Positions 40,993 through 52,114 are shown, counted from the stretch's first letter. The stretch is DNA of 56,067 nucleotides from Streptomyces sp. 1-11 (GCF_007176755.1 NZ_BJTV01000029.1:1-56067); one strand, 5' to 3'. Notes: generated by a model not told the origin, from the letters alone. Numbers and translations: made by a program.

Positions 40993-41898
40993 TCAGCCGA
41001 AGACGGCGAGGCTCTTGGCCTTGCCCTTGTGCTCCTCGACGAGGGCGAGGAAGCGGCCCTCCTGGTCGAACACGGCGACGGGACCGGCGCCCGCGTACTC
41101 CTCGGGCATCTCCAGCCGGACGCCGTTGAGCAGCAGCCGGGCCCGCCGGGCGTCCACCTGCCAGCGGGGGAACGCCGCCGTGGCCGCCTCCGCGACGGGC
41201 ATCACAGTCAGCTCCTGCTGGAGCTGGTCCAGCGTCTTCGCGGCGTCGAGCTTGTACGGCCCGACGCGCGTCCTGCGCAGCGCCGTGAGGTGGCCGCCGA
41301 CGCCCAGGCCGGCGCCCAGGTCGCGGGCGAGGGCGCGGATGTAGGTGCCGGACGAGCAGACCACCGAGACGACCAGGTCGAGCACGGCGGTGCCGTCCTC
41401 GGCGACGGCGTCGCGGATGTCGTACACCGCGAAGGAGGACACGGTGACCGGGCGGGCCGGGATGTCGAACTCCTCGCCCTCACGGGCCCGCTTGTACGAC
41501 CGCACGCCGTTGATCTTGATGGCGCTGACCTTGGACGGCACCTGCATGATGGCGCCGGTCAGTTCGGCGATGCCGGCGTCGACGGCGTCCCGGGTCACCT
41601 TGGAGGCGTCCGTGGCGGAGGTGATCTCCCCCTCGGCGTCGTCGGTGACCGTGTTCTGGCCCAGGCGGATGGTGCCCAGGTACTCCTTCTCGGTCAGCGC
41701 GAGGTGCCCGAGGAGCTTGGTGGCGCGCTCGACGCCGAGGACCAGCACGCCGGTCGCCATCGGGTCGAGGGTGCCGGCGTGGCCGACCCGGCGGGTCCGG
41801 GCGATGCCGCGCATCTTGGCGACCACGTCGTGCGAAGTGAAGCCCGACGGCTTGTCGACGATGACGAGGCCGTCGGGCGTGGTGTGCTTCTGCGTCAT
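40993..41898 (-). CDS. truB: tRNA pseudouridine-55 synthase
   Basis: TruB converts U55 of the tRNA T-loop to pseudouridine. The 301-residue product has the catalytic motif GHAGTLDPMATGVL (Asp45), the KPSGFTSHDVV start region, the VSAIKINGVRSYKRARE segment and the SGTYIRALARDLG motif. A C-terminal PUA-like extension follows. The ATG overlaps the rbfA stop by four bases (ATGA), so it is coupled to rbfA as the last gene of the leftward translation operon, followed by a strong hairpin. Confidence 0.96.
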   Translation of the reverse strand: MTQKHTTPDGLVIVDKPSGFTSHDVVAKMRGIARTRRVGHAGTLDPMATGVLVLGVERATKLLGHLALTEKEYLGTIRLGQNTVTDDAEGEITSATDASKVTRDAVDAGIAELTGAIMQVPSKVSAIKINGVRSYKRAREGEEFDIPARPVTVSSFAVYDIRDAVAEDGTAVLDLVVSVVCSSGTYIRALARDLGAGLGVGGHLTALRRTRVGPYKLDAAKTLDQLQQELTVMPVAEAATAAFPRWQVDARRARLLLNGVRLEMPEEYAGAGPVAVFDQEGRFLALVEEHKGKAKSLAVFG

Positions 41899-42347
41899 TC
41901 CGCGGCGTCGCCGTCCGTCTCGTCCTCGGAGGGCTTGCGGTAGGGGTCCGCGCCGCCCGCGTAGTCGGCGCCCGCGGAGGCCTCGCGGACCTTCGCGTCC
42001 GACTGCCGGGCCTTGTCGAGGAGGTCCTCGATGGTCCGGGCGGTGTCCGGGAGGGCGTCCGCGACGAAGGTGAGGGTGGGCGTGAACTTCACACCGGCGG
42101 CGCGCCCGACCTCGGAGCGCAGGATGCCCTTGGCGCTCTCCAGGCCGGCGGCCGCGGCCTGCCGCTCCTCGTCGTCCCCGTAGACCGTGTAGAAGACGGT
42201 CGCCTCCCGCAGGTCACCCGTGACCCGGGTGTCCGTGATGGTGACGTGCGAGCCGAGCCGCGGGTCCTTGATCCCGCGCTGCAGCTTCTGGGCCACCACC
42301 TCCCGGATGAGGTCCGCCAGCCTTTTCGCCCGCGCGTTGTCGGCCAC
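41895..42347 (-). CDS. rbfA: Ribosome-binding factor A
   Basis: RbfA is a KH-like 30S maturation factor needed for 16S 5'-end processing and cold growth. The 150-residue product starts MADNARAKRLADLIREVVAQ and shows the VTITDTRVTGDLREATVFYTV core and the FVADALPDTARTIEDLL helix. A short acidic tail (EDETDGDAAE) follows the domain, as in other actinobacteria. It lies 52 bases after the DUF503 gene and overlaps truB by four bases. Confidence 0.96.
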   Translation of the reverse strand: MADNARAKRLADLIREVVAQKLQRGIKDPRLGSHVTITDTRVTGDLREATVFYTVYGDDEERQAAAAGLESAKGILRSEVGRAAGVKFTPTLTFVADALPDTARTIEDLLDKARQSDAKVREASAGADYAGGADPYRKPSEDETDGDAAE

Positions 42348-42399
42348 TGGTCCGTCTCCCGTTCTTTCTTCTTCTAGCGTTTCGTGGGTCTGGTCGTCG

Positions 42400-42693
42400 T
42401 CAGTCGTCTTCGCCGTGGATACGCCGTCTCACGGACAGCAGTTCCACCTCGGGGCGGCCGGCGACCAGCCGTTCGCACCGGTCCAGTACGTCGGTGAGGT
42501 GCGCCGCGTCGCCGGAGACCATGGCCATGCCGATGATCGCTCGCCGGTGGAGGTCCATGTGGTCCACCTCGGCCGCGCTCACGGCGTACTTCCGCTGGAG
42601 TTCGGCGACGATCGGGCGGACGACGGAGCGCTTCTCCTTCAGCGAGTGGACGTCGCCGAGGAGCAGGTCGAAGGACAGAGTCCCCACGTACAT
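42400..42693 (-). CDS. DUF503 (YlxP-like) protein
   Basis: This 97-residue small protein of the DUF503/YlxP family sits between infB and rbfA in many bacteria. The conserved features LKEKRSVVRPIVAELQRKY and VDHMDLHRRAIIGMAMVS are present. The ATG at 42693 is the only start that leaves the conserved MYVGTLSFDLLLGD beginning intact. A longer in-frame extension upstream runs through a terminator-like hairpin and is rejected. There is no clear ribosome site. The family is thought to help ribosome assembly, without firm biochemistry. Confidence 0.9.
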   Translation of the reverse strand: MYVGTLSFDLLLGDVHSLKEKRSVVRPIVAELQRKYAVSAAEVDHMDLHRRAIIGMAMVSGDAAHLTDVLDRCERLVAGRPEVELLSVRRRIHGEDD

Positions 42694-42840
42694 GTGTGTA
42701 ACCGGTTCACCCGCCGGCACGGGATCGATGGCCCCGGGACCGTATGGCCGGGGACACCAAGAACGGTACCGCGTACCCGCCGGTGCCTCGACAGGGTTTC
42801 CGCGGCACCGCCGGCCGGGGCGGGGCCCCGGCAACGGCGC

Positions 42841-42874
42841 GCCGGCCGGCGGGAGCGGACTCCCGCCGGCCGGC
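42841..42874 (-). terminator. Terminator after infB
   Basis: Perfect 15-bp arms gccggccggcgggag (42841-42855) and ctcccgccggccggc (42860-42874) with a four-base loop begin 19 bases after the infB stop. The downstream DUF503-rbfA-truB genes therefore probably depend on read-through or their own promoter. Confidence 0.8.
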
Positions 42875-42892
42875 TGAGGGGCACCGTGGGCC

Positions 42893-45949
<3,057 letters not shown>

Positions 45950-45962
45950 TTCGCTCCTCTGA

Positions 45963-45983
45963 GGTCCGGGTTGCGTCCGGACC
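45963..45983 (-). promoter_or_regulatory. Hairpin just before the infB ribosome site
   Basis: ggtccgg (45963-45969) pairs with ccggacc (45977-45983) around a seven-base loop. It lies between the last mini-frame stop (45988-45990) and the infB ribosome site, a position where it could modulate infB translation. Confidence 0.5.
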
Positions 45984-45987
45984 GTCG

Positions 45988-46030
45988 CTAGTTCATGGGC
46001 GTACTCATCGCGTACTCATCGAGTGCTCAT
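45988..46030 (-). promoter_or_regulatory. Three overlapping mini reading frames in the infB leader
   Basis: On the minus strand three tiny frames follow one another. MSTR-stop runs from 46030 to 46016, MSTR-stop from 46019 to 46005, and MSTPMN-stop from 46008 to 45988. Each start shares an ATGA with the stop before it, so a ribosome could pass from one to the next, ending about 38 bases before the infB start. They arise from an 11-bp tandem repeat. A role in infB control is inference. Confidence 0.45.
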
Positions 46031-46033
46031 CGC
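46001..46033. repeat. Three 11-bp tandem repeats upstream of infB
   Basis: gtactcatcgc (46001-46011), gtactcatcga (46012-46022) and gtgctcatcgc (46023-46033) are head-to-tail copies differing at one or two positions. The 11-bp spacing equals about one helical turn, which also fits a protein-binding array. Confidence 0.85.
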
Positions 46034-46098
46034 AATCTCGACCTGCTTTCGACTCGCGAGGTACCAGGCCGCACGGGGGCTTCCGCACGGCACGCTTT

Positions 46099-46404
46099 CT
46101 ACGGTGTCGCCTGCGTTGCCTGCTCGGCAACTGTCTGTCGCTCGACGTACCGGCGCAACGCCTTTACGTCGAGCGGCCCGGGCACGCGGAGCGCCCGGGG
46201 GAACGCCCGGCGGCGTACCGCCTGGTCGATACAGACCGGGTCGGGGTGTACGTACGCACCCCGGCCGGGCAGCGTACCGCGAGGATCGGGAACGCACTGT
46301 TCCTGATCCGCCACGATCCGCAGCAGAGCGTCCTTGGCCGCTCGCTGCCTGCACCCCACACAGGTGCGCTCAGGGCATGCGCGGGCTCGCGTCCGGCCAG
46401 ACAC
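46099..46404 (-). CDS. ylxR: YlxR/RnpM-type RNA-binding protein
   Basis: This 101-residue YlxR-family protein shows the signature ERTCVGCRQRAAKDALLRIV and the GRGAYVHPDPVCIDQAVRRRAFPRAL segment. YlxR proteins bind RNA and, in Bacillus, modulate RNase P (RnpM). The family lies between nusA and infB in many Gram-positive genomes, as here. Start GTG at 46404. The ribosome site is not clear because only AAGGG immediately precedes it. It is part of the rimP-nusA-ylxR-infB operon. Confidence 0.9.
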   Translation of the reverse strand: MSGRTRARACPERTCVGCRQRAAKDALLRIVADQEQCVPDPRGTLPGRGAYVHPDPVCIDQAVRRRAFPRALRVPGPLDVKALRRYVERQTVAEQATQATP

Positions 46405-46505
46405 CCTTAAGTCTACCTCCCCGCACCGACCTCACCCCTACGGGGGAAAAGTCGAACAGTTGCTTGCCGCAGTCTGACGTGATCTCAGCGCCAATCGGCC
46501 GAGAT

Positions 46506-47504
46506 CTATTCCCCGTCGCGCTCCCCGGCCTGCTCGGTGTCCGGGCGGATGTCGATCCGCCAGCCGGTCAGCCGGGCCGCGAGCCGGGCGTTCTGACCTT
46601 CCTTGCCGATCGCCAGCGAGAGCTGGTAGTCCGGCACGGTCACCCGGGCGGACCGGGCGGCGAGGTCGACGACGTCCACCTTGCTCACCCGGGCGGGTGA
46701 CAGGGCGTTCGCCACCATCTCGGCCGGGTCGTCCGACCAGTCGACGATGTCGATCTTCTCGCCGTTCAGCTCGCCCATGACGTTGCGCACCCGGCCGCCC
46801 ATGGGGCCGATGCAGGCGCCCTTGGCGTTCAGGCCCGAACGGGTGGACCGGACGGCGATCTTGGTGCGGTGGCCGGCCTCGCGGGCGATCGCCGCGATCT
46901 CGACCGAGCCGTCCGCGATCTCCGGCACCTCCAGGGCGAAGAGCTTCTTCACCAGGTTGGGGTGCGTACGGGAGAGCGTCACGGAGGGTCCGCGGACGCC
47001 CTTGGCCACCCGGACGACGTACGACCGCAGGCGCATGCCGTGCGGGTACGTCTCGCCCGGCACCTGCTCCTGCACCGGCAGGATGGCCTCGAGCTTGCCG
47101 ATGTCCACGAGCACGTTCTTGGGGTCGCGGCCCTGCTGGACCACACCGGTGACGATGTCGCCCTCGCGGCCCGCGTACTCGCCGAGCGTCGCGTCGTCCT
47201 CGGCGTCGCGCAGCCGCTGCAGGATCACCTGCTTGGCGGTGGTGGCGGCGATCCGGCCGAAGCCGGACGGGGTGTCGTCGAACTCGCGGGGCGCCTGGCC
47301 CTCCTCGAGGTCCTCCGGGTCCTCCTTCGCCCACACGGTCACGTGACCGGTCTCCCGGTTGAGCTCCACGCGCGCGTGCCGGCGGCTTCCCTCGGTGCGG
47401 TGGTACGCGATGAGGAGGGCCGACTCGATCGCCTCGACCAGCAGGTCGAAGGAGATCTCCTTCTCCCGCACCAAGCCCCGCAGGGCGCTCATGTCGATGT
47501 CCAC
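46506..47504 (-). CDS. nusA: Transcription termination/antitermination factor NusA
   Basis: NusA binds RNA polymerase and nascent RNA and modulates pausing, termination and rRNA antitermination. The 332-residue product has an N-terminal RNAP-binding domain (about 1-105), an S1 domain (GDIVTGVVQQGRDPKNVLVD), and two KH domains with GPMGGRVRNV and IGKEGQNARLAARLTGWRID. It stops there, without the extra acidic repeats of E. coli NusA, which is normal for actinobacteria. It starts two bases after the rimP stop, consistent with co-transcription and coupling. Confidence 0.97.
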   Translation of the reverse strand: MDIDMSALRGLVREKEISFDLLVEAIESALLIAYHRTEGSRRHARVELNRETGHVTVWAKEDPEDLEEGQAPREFDDTPSGFGRIAATTAKQVILQRLRDAEDDATLGEYAGREGDIVTGVVQQGRDPKNVLVDIGKLEAILPVQEQVPGETYPHGMRLRSYVVRVAKGVRGPSVTLSRTHPNLVKKLFALEVPEIADGSVEIAAIAREAGHRTKIAVRSTRSGLNAKGACIGPMGGRVRNVMGELNGEKIDIVDWSDDPAEMVANALSPARVSKVDVVDLAARSARVTVPDYQLSLAIGKEGQNARLAARLTGWRIDIRPDTEQAGERDGE

Positions 47505-47506
47505 GG

Positions 47507-48016
47507 CTACGCCTCCTCCTCTTCCTTCATGTCCTTCTTGTCCTTGCGGTTGAACTCGACCTGCACGCGCGCCTTCGCGATCTCCGGGAAGGCGAGCCTG
47601 CGGGCCGTCGCCTTGCGGCCCTTCACCCCGGGCACCTCGACCTCGACGCCCTCCTCGTCGACCTCGAGGATCCTGGCGGTGAGTTCGCCGCCCTCGGAGA
47701 GCTGGAACCTCACCAGCCGGTCGGTGGCGCGCACGAAGTGCCGGTGCTCGGTCAGGGCGCGCTCTGCGCCGGGGGTGCCGACCTCGAGGTCGTAGGCGTC
47801 GTCGCCCATCGCGTCGGTCTCGTCGAGCTTCGCCGAGAGCGCGCGGCTCACATCGGCGATCCGGTCCAGGTCCGCTCCGGTGTCGGAGTCGACGGTCACG
47901 CGCAGCACACGCTTGCGTCCGACGGATTCCACGGCGATCTCTTCGAGATCCAGCCCCTGAGAGATGACGAGCGGTTCGAGCAGCTCTCGCAGCCTCTCGC
48001 TCTGGGTGGTGCTCAT
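47507..48016 (-). CDS. rimP: Ribosome maturation factor RimP
   Basis: RimP is a 30S assembly factor. The 169-residue product has an N-terminal alpha/beta domain (LEPLVISQGLDLEEIAVES), the GTPGAERALTEHRHFVRA motif and a C-terminal SH3-like domain (VRFQLSEGGELTARILEVDEE), ending in a Lys/Glu-rich tail. I chose the ATG at 48016, preceded by GGAG eight bases upstream. An in-frame start at 48106 adds 30 unlikely residues. It is the first gene of the leftward translation operon and is divergent from the lipoprotein gene at 48236. Confidence 0.95.
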   Translation of the reverse strand: MSTTQSERLRELLEPLVISQGLDLEEIAVESVGRKRVLRVTVDSDTGADLDRIADVSRALSAKLDETDAMGDDAYDLEVGTPGAERALTEHRHFVRATDRLVRFQLSEGGELTARILEVDEEGVEVEVPGVKGRKATARRLAFPEIAKARVQVEFNRKDKKDMKEEEEA

Positions 48017-48235
48017 CCGGGTGACTCCTCGGCCGCGTGTGCTGTTGTGGGATGGGTCGCGTGTCTGGTCAAAGGGTATCCGGTCGCGGGGAGTGTTGCC
48101 GTCCACCTGTGTACGCGCGGTGCCGGTGAGTGGCGTACCGGCGGGGCGCGGGTACGGTGATCACGGGCGTGCCGCCCGACGGCCGTTCACCTCTCCTTGC
48201 CGTTCCCTTCGTACGAGTGCCCGAGGACGTCTGCA

Positions 48236-48760
48236 GTGCCGTACCCGCCGCCGCGCACCCCCTCGGGTCCGCGCAGAAGATCCCTGCTCGCCTCGGCCGC
48301 CGGGGCCGCCCTGCTGGTGGGCTGCTCGGCCGGCCCCGACTCAGCCGCCGGCAACGCTCCTTCGGCGGCCGCGCGGGCACGCGCGCGTGCGGCCCGGGAC
48401 AGCGAGGGGCTGCTGGCGCGGTACGACGCGGTGCTCGCCGCGCACCCCGCGCTGGCGCGGCCGCTGGGGCCGCTGCGGGCCCAGGTCGCCGCGCACCGGG
48501 CGGCGTTCGCCGATCGGGCCGCCGCCTCCCCTTCGGCCGGCTCCGCCTCACCCGCGTCCGGCGCCGCGTCCTCGCCCGCCCTGGCCGTGCCCGCCGGGGA
48601 GAAGGACGCGCTGGCGTTCCTCGCCACCGCCGAGCGCGGCCTCGCCGACCGCCGGGCGAAGGAACTGCTGGACGTGCCGGGCGAACTGGCCCGGCTGCTG
48701 GCGTCGGCGGCGGCGGCCGGGGCCGCGCACGCTTACCTGCTGACGGAGGAGGCCAAGTGA
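48236..48760 (+). CDS. Tat-type lipoprotein
   Basis: The 174-residue precursor has a twin-arginine signal (GPRRRSLLASAAGAALLVGC) whose lipobox LVGC puts the lipid anchor at about Cys30. The mature part is Ala/Ser/Arg-rich and helical, without a catalytic motif I recognise. I chose GTG at 48236 (GAGGA eight bases upstream) because it gives a compact signal peptide. An in-frame start at 48197 is possible. Its stop overlaps the next gene (GTGA), which encodes a ferritin-like protein, so the two probably act together at the outer membrane face and cytoplasm, respectively. Confidence 0.75.
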   Translation: MPYPPPRTPSGPRRRSLLASAAGAALLVGCSAGPDSAAGNAPSAAARARARAARDSEGLLARYDAVLAAHPALARPLGPLRAQVAAHRAAFADRAAASPSAGSASPASGAASSPALAVPAGEKDALAFLATAERGLADRRAKELLDVPGELARLLASAAAAGAAHAYLLTEEAK

Positions 48761-49242
48761 GCGAGCGGGACGTGACGGCCGAACTGACCGCGCTGCAGGC
48801 CGCGCTGGCGGCGGAGCACGCCGCGGTGTACGGCTACGGCGTGGTCGGCGGGCGGGTCGGCGACAAGCGGCGGACGCGGGCGCGGGCGGCCTACGACGCC
48901 CACCGGGCCCGCCGGGACACCCTGGTGCGCGAGGTGCGTGAGCTGGGCGGTGAGCCGGTCGCCGCGAGCGCGGGGTACGCGCTGCCGTTCCCGGTGTCGG
49001 ACCCGGCCGACGCGGTGCGGCTCGCCGCCGAGCTGGAGGAGCGGGTGGCCGCGGTCTACTCGGACCTGGTGCGGGCGACGAGCGGGGAGCGGCGCGGCGC
49101 GGCCGCCGGGGCGCTGCGGGAGGCCGCGGTGCGGGCGGCGGGCTGGAGCGGGGAGAGCGTAGCCTTCCCTGGGCTCGCCGAGCGGACCGGTGACGACACG
49201 GCCGCGGCCGGGCCGAGTACCTCGGCGTCCCCGTCGAGCTGA
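48757..49242 (+). CDS. Ferritin-like (DUF4439) protein
   Basis: This 161-residue protein has a four-helix-bundle pattern: helix one carries AALAAEHAAVYGYGVVG (a Glu-His pair), helix two HRARRDTLVREVREL and later LAAELEERVAAVYSDLVRAT. This fits DUF4439 ferritin-like proteins of actinobacteria. A full diiron set is not obvious, so metal binding is uncertain. It starts at a GTG overlapping the preceding lipoprotein stop by four bases. The tail is Ser/Ala-rich. No signal peptide is present. Confidence 0.8.
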   Translation: MSERDVTAELTALQAALAAEHAAVYGYGVVGGRVGDKRRTRARAAYDAHRARRDTLVREVRELGGEPVAASAGYALPFPVSDPADAVRLAAELEERVAAVYSDLVRATSGERRGAAAGALREAAVRAAGWSGESVAFPGLAERTGDDTAAAGPSTSASPSS

Positions 49243-49294
49243 CCGCGCGGCCGCCCGCAGGGCGGGCCCAGCAGAGGAAGGAAACGACTCGCGC

Positions 49295-50203
49295 ATGGTT
49301 TTCGAACCGCCCCGGCGGCTGGTGAGGGCGCTCGGTGAGACGGCGCCGGCCGGGGACGACTGGCTGGCACGGCTGCCGGAGACGGCCGAACGGACGGTTG
49401 AGCGGCGCGAGTTGACGGTGGAGCGGATCCAGGTGCCGGGCGGCCGCAGCAGCCTGGTGGTGCTCGTCCGGCGTGCCGACGGCACTCCCGCGGTGCTGAA
49501 GCTGGCCCCGCCCAGGGCCCGGCCGGAGAGCGAGCGGGCGGCGCTGGCGCACTGGGCGGGACGGGGCGCCGTGCAGCTGCTGGAGTCGGACGCCGGGGAC
49601 AGCGCGGACGGCGCGCTGCTGCTGGAGCGGCTGCACCCGGATGTCTCGGTGCGGTCGCTGCCGGAGGCGAAGGCGCTGCTGGAGGCGGCGGGGACGCTGC
49701 GGCGGCTGTGGGTCGAGCCCCCTGACGGCCACGACTTCGAGACGGTGGCCGAGCGCACCGGACGGCAGGCGGAGGCGATGCGGGCCGGCGTGCCCGCCGA
49801 GCCGGAGACGGCGCCGCTGGTGGAGGCGGCGCTCACGGCCCGCGAGGAACTGCTGGCCGCGCCGCCGGACCACCGGCTGCTGCACGGCACGTTCCGGCAG
49901 AGCAAGGTGCTCGCCGGGGAGCGGATGCACTGGCTGGCCGTGGGCCCGGACCCGGTGGTCGGCGAGAGCGCCTTCGACCTCGCGCGGCTGGTGCGCGACC
50001 GGGTGGAGGACCTGATCGCCAACCCGTCCGGCGCTTCCACCACCCGGCGGCGGATCAAGCGGCTCGCGGAGTCACTGGAGGTGGACCTGGACCGGCTGCG
50101 CGGCTGGACCCTGTTCCGCGCGGTGGAGTCCGGAGCCAGGGCCCTGCGGGTCGGCCGCCCGAAGGACGCGGAGCTGCTGCTCGAATTCGCAAGCTGGCTG
50201 TAG
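49295..50203 (+). CDS. Aminoglycoside/hydroxyurea kinase-like protein, catalytically degenerate
   Basis: The 302-residue protein resembles the APH(6)/hydroxyurea-resistance kinase family over its full length: the beta3 lysine K69 (AVLKLAPP), the alphaC glutamate E80 and the VVGESAFDLARLVRDR segment are kept. The catalytic loop, normally HGDLHxxNV, is HGTFRQSKV (197-205), with the catalytic Asp replaced by Thr199 and the metal-binding Asn by Lys204. The metal Asp of WLAxDP is Gly217 (WLAVGPDP). It is therefore probably a pseudokinase. GAGGAAGGA precedes the ATG. It lies between the ferritin-like gene and proS (convergent). Confidence 0.82.
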   Translation: MVFEPPRRLVRALGETAPAGDDWLARLPETAERTVERRELTVERIQVPGGRSSLVVLVRRADGTPAVLKLAPPRARPESERAALAHWAGRGAVQLLESDAGDSADGALLLERLHPDVSVRSLPEAKALLEAAGTLRRLWVEPPDGHDFETVAERTGRQAEAMRAGVPAEPETAPLVEAALTAREELLAAPPDHRLLHGTFRQSKVLAGERMHWLAVGPDPVVGESAFDLARLVRDRVEDLIANPSGASTTRRRIKRLAESLEVDLDRLRGWTLFRAVESGARALRVGRPKDAELLLEFASWL

Positions 50204-50304
50204 CCCCGCCGGGCAGGTACCGACCACGACCACCTGCCGGCCAGGCTCCACCCCGCCACGGAAGCGAGCGCCACCCACAGGAAGCGGGCGCAGCTCGCGC
50301 CGAT

Positions 50305-50336
50305 GCGCCCCGCGGCCCATGAGGGACGCGGGGCGC
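50305..50336. terminator. Terminator between the pseudokinase gene and proS
   Basis: Perfect 9-bp arms gcgccccgc (50305-50313) and gcggggcgc (50328-50336) lie 15 bases from the proS stop between convergent genes. Confidence 0.65.
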
Positions 50337-50351
50337 GGGGTTGTCCGGGGG

Positions 50352-52055
50352 TCAGGCGCTCAGGCGGGCGATGGCGTCATCGACGGAGAGCTCCTCGCGC
50401 TCGCCGGTCTTGCGGTCCTTGAGTTCCAGCACGCCTTCGGCGGAGCGGCGGCCGGCCACCAGGATCTGCGGTACGCCGATCAGCTCGGCGTCGGTGAACT
50501 TCACGCCCGGGGAGACACCGGCCCGGTCGTCGACCAGGACGCGCAGCCCGGCCTCCCGCAGCCGCTCCGCGACGTCGAGCGCCAGCTCGGTCTGCACGGC
50601 CTTGCCGGCGGCGACGACGTGCACGTCGGCCGGGGCGACCTCCTTGGGCCAGACCAGGCCGTGCTCGTCGGCGTGCTGCTCGGCGAGGGCGGCCACCGCA
50701 CGGGAGACGCCGACGCCGTAGGAGCCCATGGTCACGCGGACCGGCTTGCCGTTCTGGCCGAGGACGTCCAGCTTGAGGGCGTCGGTGTACTTGCGGCCGA
50801 GCTGGAAGATGTGGCCGATCTCGATGGCGCGGTCCAGCTTCAGGCCGGTGCCGCACTTCGGGCAGGGGTCGCCCTCGCGCACCACCACGACGTCCACGTA
50901 CGCGTCGACCTCGAAGTCACGGCCGGCGACGACGTTCCTGGCGTGGGTGTGCTCCTTGTTGGCGCCGGTGATCCAGGCGGTGCCGGGGGCCACGCGCGGG
51001 TCGGCGACGTACTTGACCTTGTCGCCGAGGCCCTGCGGGCCGACGTAGCCGCGCACCAGGTCGGGGCGGCCGGCGAAGTCCGCCTCGGTGACCATCTCGA
51101 CGGCCGCCGGGGCGAAGTGCTCCTCCAGCTTGCCGAGGTCCACCTCGCGGTCACCGGGCACGCCGACGGCGACGATCTCGCCGTCCACCTTGACCAGGAG
51201 GTTCTTCAGCGTGGCCGAGGCCTGGACGCCGAGCGAGGCGGCGAGGGTCTCGATGGTGGGGGTGTCCGGGGTGGGGATCTCCTCGAGCGCGGGCACGTCC
51301 GAGCCGTCCACGGGCTTCAGCTCGTAGGTGATCGCCTCCGTGTTGGCGGCGAAGTCGCAGTTCGGGCAGTCCGCGAAGGTGTCCTCGCCGGCCTCGGCCG
51401 GGGCGAGGAACTCCTCGGACTTCGAGCCGCCCATGGCGCCGGCGGTGGCCGCGACGATGCGGTAGTCGAGGCCGAGCCGGTCGAAGATGCTCTGGTAGGC
51501 CTGGCGGTGCAGGGCGTACGACTTCGCCAGGCCCTCGTCCTCGAGGTCGAAGGAGTACGAGTCCTTCATCAGGAACTCGCGGCCGCGCAGGATGCCGGCG
51601 CGGGGACGGGCCTCGTCACGGAACTTGGACTGGATCTGGTAGAGGATCACCGGCAGGTCCTTGTAGGACGTGCACTGGTCCTTGACCAGCAGGGTGAAGA
51701 TCTCCTCGTGGGTCGGGCCCAGGAGGTAGTCGCCGCCCTTGCGGTCCTTGAGCCGGAACAGCTCCTGGCCGTACTCGTCCCAGCGGCCGGTCGCGTCGTA
51801 GGGCTCGCGCGGCAGCAGGGCGGGCAGGGAGACCTCCTGGCCGCCGATGGCGTCCATCTCCTCGCGGACGATCCGCTCCACGTTGGCGAGGACCTTCTTG
51901 CCGAGCGGCAGCCAGGACCAGATGCCGGCGGCGGTGCGGCGGACGTAGCCGGCGCGGACGAGGAGCTTGTGGCTGAGCACCTCGGCGTCCGCCGGGTCGT
52001 CGCGCAGCGTCTTCACCATCAGCTGGGACATGCGCTGGACCGGTGCGTTCGCCAT
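50352..52055 (-). CDS. proS: Prolyl-tRNA synthetase
   Basis: This 567-residue bacterial-type class II ProRS has motif 1 in the N-terminal third, the GPTHEEIFTLL segment (about 113-123), motif 2 around KFRDEARPRAGILRGREF, an inserted editing (INS) domain at about 225-380, motif 3 VTMGSYGVGVSRAVAAL (GSYGVGVSR) and an anticodon-binding domain at the C-terminus. The Cys pairs CPNCD and CPKCG resemble zinc knuckles and flank the insertion region. The gene starts at the ATG at 52055 and stands alone. Confidence 0.96.
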   Translation of the reverse strand: MANAPVQRMSQLMVKTLRDDPADAEVLSHKLLVRAGYVRRTAAGIWSWLPLGKKVLANVERIVREEMDAIGGQEVSLPALLPREPYDATGRWDEYGQELFRLKDRKGGDYLLGPTHEEIFTLLVKDQCTSYKDLPVILYQIQSKFRDEARPRAGILRGREFLMKDSYSFDLEDEGLAKSYALHRQAYQSIFDRLGLDYRIVAATAGAMGGSKSEEFLAPAEAGEDTFADCPNCDFAANTEAITYELKPVDGSDVPALEEIPTPDTPTIETLAASLGVQASATLKNLLVKVDGEIVAVGVPGDREVDLGKLEEHFAPAAVEMVTEADFAGRPDLVRGYVGPQGLGDKVKYVADPRVAPGTAWITGANKEHTHARNVVAGRDFEVDAYVDVVVVREGDPCPKCGTGLKLDRAIEIGHIFQLGRKYTDALKLDVLGQNGKPVRVTMGSYGVGVSRAVAALAEQHADEHGLVWPKEVAPADVHVVAAGKAVQTELALDVAERLREAGLRVLVDDRAGVSPGVKFTDAELIGVPQILVAGRRSAEGVLELKDRKTGEREELSVDDAIARLSA

Positions 52056-52080
52056 GGTTCTCGTACTCCTGCTGGATGGG

Positions 52081-52114
52081 GTCCCCCCGCTCGAGCGCGG
52101 CCGAGAGTGGGGGA
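52081..52114. repeat. Dispersed Streptomyces palindromic intergenic element
   Basis: Between proS and the GNAT gene, tcccccc...ggggga arms surround ctcg...cgag, giving an imperfect hairpin that includes the palindrome GCTCGAGC. I recall near-identical elements in many Streptomyces intergenic regions. The copy number in this genome cannot be judged from one copy here. Confidence 0.5.
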
